NCBI GenBank assembly: GCA_921293015.1 | Contig: OV121095.1 | Location: 38,785,484 to 38,849,483 of the forward strand | Source: Phorcus lineatus | Lineage: Eukaryota; Mollusca; Gastropoda; Trochida; Trochidae | Length of the DNA stretch: 64,000 nucleotides | Reading direction: 5' to 3' | Shown here: one piece after another, positions 60,420 to 64,000 of the stretch | Layout: each line of letters begins with the position of its first letter | Position numbering within the stretch: the first letter of the stretch is position 1 | Position numbers and translations under genes: made by a program | Notes under the pieces: model-generated | What the model saw: the letters and a program-made list of their open reading frames with translations, nothing else | Databases searched by the model: none | What the model was told of the DNA's origin: nothing

Positions 60420-63400
60420 AGATGGCTTGTTGTGAAGAGATCCCTTCCCCTCCCGCCCCCAGCCACCACTGTAAAGAGGGGTTCAGTGACAGACAAAGGG
60501 GGAGAGGCTAGTTTTACCCCTGTGTTTGAGCCATCAGGGGAGCAATTGGATCTTGATTGCACAACCTGATTGTCAATCTGATACGCTGTACATTCAGTGA
60601 TCAACAAAGGCCTACAAATTAATCTCTTCAAGCTCTGGGGAGACTCAGGAAATCTGGAATAGACAGATTCTTGCCGTGGCTTCAAACATGAGAGCAAGCA
60701 CTTTGATCAATTCATGTTGATTGGAAAGGTGATGGCTGAAATGTTATAGCTTAAAGAGGTTTAAAAGATTCTTTTCAGGGGATAAACATCATGTCAAATA
60801 TACCTTGTGTGCTTGATGGGTTCGTGTGCATAGTGGGGAAGTGATCACTGTGCTAGATGCTCTTTCATTATACCTTAACTTTGAAAGTTTAATTCGGCAA
60901 CAATTTACAAAAATTTTGTTCTTTTGTTTGTTTTCATGATTCATCTGCAAAATAAAGAAAATTTCAAAGAAAGAATTTGACCAAAAAAGTTACACACTAA
61001 TTTCTAAAAATAATTTATAAAACATGTTTATGATTTATTTGAATTCTAATTTCCGACACTGAACTGTTACATGATGCAAAGAAGGACGCTGTCTTAATGT
61101 TTATACAAGTTTCACACAGGCATGTGATTGTATGTTGTCGCATGTAAATGGAGCTTACCTTCGGAACATAGAAACCAGGAAGGATAAAAGCAATATAAGT
61201 TTTTCTCGAAAATCATTTTCTATCAAATCAAAGAAAGATAATATTAATAAGGAAAAGGAAACCCACTATGACATTTTTATAACTATCACCAGCTTGCAAT
61301 ACCAAAGGAAAACATTACCACAGGAAACATTATCTTCAGGAAATCTTGAGTTGGGGTTAATAATAAGTTTTCAAAGATATGATGTGGGTATATATATAAA
61401 TATCCCGATTCTCGGAATTGCCCATTTCCTGGGTTTGGACAACTGCACTGACTCATTCAAGGGAACAGGGAAATTCAACATTTAATTTAACAGGAAATGG
61501 GCAAGGATTAAGATATTCAACAAGAGATATCACATATATGACTTCATTAATGTATACATATTCAATCAAAACAACATCTCGATACAGTACGTGTTACATT
61601 GTTTGATATTTTAACCAGTGACAATATCTTAATAATAGTATCTATCATTATATATATACACATCTGTAGGGTTTTGTTTTCATGTCAACACTCATTCCAT
61701 CGACAAGTCATGTCATGACAATCATTTTTTTATATAGATCAAAGATTTTAATTTCATTTGATTAATCTTTTTGAAGTGAATTATAAGTAAAACCGATTGT
61801 CAAAATTCAAACTTAAATTCAAGATCAGATTACACCACCAAACAGCTTGACATTCTTAAAACAAGTGCGAAAGCTTGGTGTACTTCTATGTCTATGTATG
61901 AATGAAAGTGAAAGAAAGAATGTATTTTTTAAAGTTATCCAAAACAATTGTTTGTACAAGGAGTCTGATAAAAGTTTTCATTAATTTGAGAAGAGATTAA
62001 TGCGCGAATATCCAAGAGACGATGTACAATGTCCACAAACCAGATTGAATCCTGTTCTTTGCACGCTAATGTGCACCAACAGATAAAATGACAAGGGGAG
62101 TTACTTCCCACAAGGTCTCGTAGGCCTCTTCTACAGTATTAATTACAAACACGAGAGAAAACAAATGCTTCTTGATGAAGTCGCCAAACAAAACAAAGCA
62201 AGATCGCTTTCTTGTACTAATTGACGTTTCACACTTATTCGTGGGTCGTAAACATACTGCAAAGTCTCGTAACAGCAACACAGATGTCTCAGTAATAAAC
62301 AGTCATGCTACCAGATATATATTTACTAATATATAATACAGAACACAGATTTACTTGTGTACAAACAGAAGGAATAATAATGTGATTAGGGTACACAAGG
62401 TTCAGAGGTTTTTCTATTGTTCGAAATCGGTCATCATTTTTCTTACTTTGACTAAGCTGCATGGACACAAGAATACCATATTTCTAAACGAATTTTTTAA
62501 AATGGTTTCCAAAAAATTATGTTTTACATTTTTGAGAGGCAGTTAAGTCTTTATCCCAAATGTTATATGCATAACCTTGATTTTTGTTGCGCCTTTTAAA
62601 AATAAATCTGTCTGTTTATAATTTTTCTTCTCAATGTTTTTCCTATGGCAATAACGCTAACAATTACATAGTATCATAGGATATTCAGGTCTCAACGTCT
62701 TTAGACAGAAAGCATTTTATCAAATACACTTATTATTTATACAGAAAGCATGTTTATAAATAAAATTTTGTTTTCCACAGAAAGTATGAAATAAATGAAA
62801 TATTTGACACATGCTCTGATGTTTAGCCTAGTAAACAGCAAACATATATAGATTAAAATGGTAATAAATTAAATATTTGACACATGCTCTGATGTTTTGC
62901 CTAGTAAACAGCAAACATATATAGATGAAAATGATATATATTTTGCTGAGAAAAAACAAGACGGGCAATAAAATTTTCAAATCATAGCCGAAGGCAACAC
63001 GTATGTCTGGTATATCTTGTTTCCTTGTGTGTGACCTACACAAAACTTACATACATATATATATATACACCTATACACATGCAGACAAAGAATCTCCAAC
63101 CTCTTCACATGGTTCAGTGCACAGGAAGTGCTTTATCATAAATGATTCTGTTACAAAAAAAATCCAAGAAGTTGGTTTGAAATTACCTTTTTGAAGTTAT
63201 TTGAAGCATGTACAATACTTTTATACATTGTTTTTTTTAATAGAATATTCATTTTGTTTTTTCAGGGATGATTCCACTTACAAAATCTCAAAGCTATCTT
63301 TTCTTGAGGAGCCAAAACATGACACAGGGCACAAAATTTCTAATCTGTAATACGTGACACTCCTAAACATTGCTCACCAATCACAGGAGGCATATGACCA

Positions 63401-64000
63401 GGCTTCAAAGATGACTCAAACAAGAAAAATAGATATATAGATAAACCTTATATAGTTTTAGGATCATCCAATATGGCAGATTCATGGAATGAAGTTACAT
63501 AATTTTCCTAAAATTTTGAAAAATCAGAAGGGACACTCTGACTTGTCACTCAGTCTCAGAAAGTATGCGACGAGTCTTCAGGCATGAGTGGATATAAAAT
63601 ATAATCAAAAATATCCACTCATGATAGAAACTTAAACGTGCTAATCCTTCTACTATGACATGAAAAACAGACGTTGCAACAGGGACAAAAGGCTTATAAA
63701 AAGAATTTTCCAATTTTAAGTTCTTAAAGAAAAAAAAACTTCTAAAAGCTATTCAAAGACTTGTATCTTTACTTAAAATACCTATATGTGTTTCTCCTTC
63801 TGCTATAGTATGACAAAATAGACATCACTAAGGCCATACAGTGGGGAGAATGATTTTTAAATTAGAAAAAAAAGTAAATGTTAATCATAGGCTCGTCTTT
63901 ACTAAAAATTTTATAATTCTTGAGGAAACTCCCCCTCAAATATTTCTGTATTATCACAAGCTAGGTCTTTCCGAGATATACCTCGCCTTAGACACGTCTT
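60420..64000. other. Non-coding apart from the 73-bp duplication
   Basis: AT-rich. A TA-rich microsatellite lies near 63053-63068. The 134-codon minus frame at 60293-60697 crosses the C-rich tract (GEGEGGREGGA) and is probably an artefact of it. Nothing else recognised. Confidence 0.55.
62800..62940. repeat. Tandem duplication, period 73 bp
   Basis: ATATTTGACACATGCTCTGA...CCTAGTAAACAGCAAACATA starts at 62800 and again at 62873, nearly identical. Confidence 0.9.

Noticed and set aside
60293..60697. 134-codon minus frame as a gene
   Set aside because: Its length depends on a C-rich low-complexity tract (Gly/Glu/Arg run). No domain or splice support.

Overview
This is a 64 kb AT-rich window of animal nuclear DNA. 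It has isolated exons with GT/AG splice sites, very long introns, tRNA-derived SINEs, miniature DNA transposons and minisatellites, and no bacterial-style gene packing. The best-supported gene is a glypican on the minus strand. Two adjoining internal exons (34643-35340 and 31008-31270) join in frame and carry ten of the fourteen conserved glypican cysteines. Sequence around the CLNV-x3-CL motif and the INSTDH site places it in the GPC3/GPC5 (Dally) class. The main repeat family (GAGTGAGTGAG...GCCGCTTTCA...TATCACG, with a tRNA head) resembles SINEs I associate with vetigastropod molluscs, so my guess is a gastropod. That guess is an inference from memory, not a search result.

Layout, in gene direction (high to low coordinates). 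35341-64000 lies 5' of the first visible exon and is probably intron. It holds two SINE copies (about 45.7 and 41.6 kb) plus a third at 39.2 kb, a 420-bp hAT-like element with a perfect 8-bp target duplication (49082-49501), a fold-back at 40.1-40.2 kb, a short inverted-repeat MITE family, several small tandem repeats, and a few open segments next to splice-like sites that I cannot assign. 34643-35340 and 31008-31270 are the glypican exons. The intron between them carries a decayed 102-103 bp tandem array. 1-31007 lies 3' of the second exon and is very repeat-rich. It contains a 1.74 kb PIF/Harbinger-like non-autonomous element (28232-29970), an 87-bp minisatellite that keeps a 605-codon frame open (24.2-25.8 kb), a 903-bp long-TIR element with a perfect 10-bp target duplication (22821-23723), a 37/84-bp array (21.4-22.1 kb), a degenerate 34-38 bp array (6.3-6.9 kb) and more SINEs.

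Not found: the 5' glypican exons (signal peptide and the first four cysteines) and the exon that follows 31008. For the 3' end there are two weak, competing candidates on the correct strand. One, at 21235-21299, reads as a GPI-anchor-like hydrophobic C-terminus. The other, at 17067-17218, contains a GGSGDG heparan-sulfate-type motif. Both are inference.

No complete gene, rRNA, functional tRNA, CRISPR array or intact autonomous transposase was recognised. Apart from the glypican exons, the short open frames scattered through the window look like chance or repeat-derived frames.
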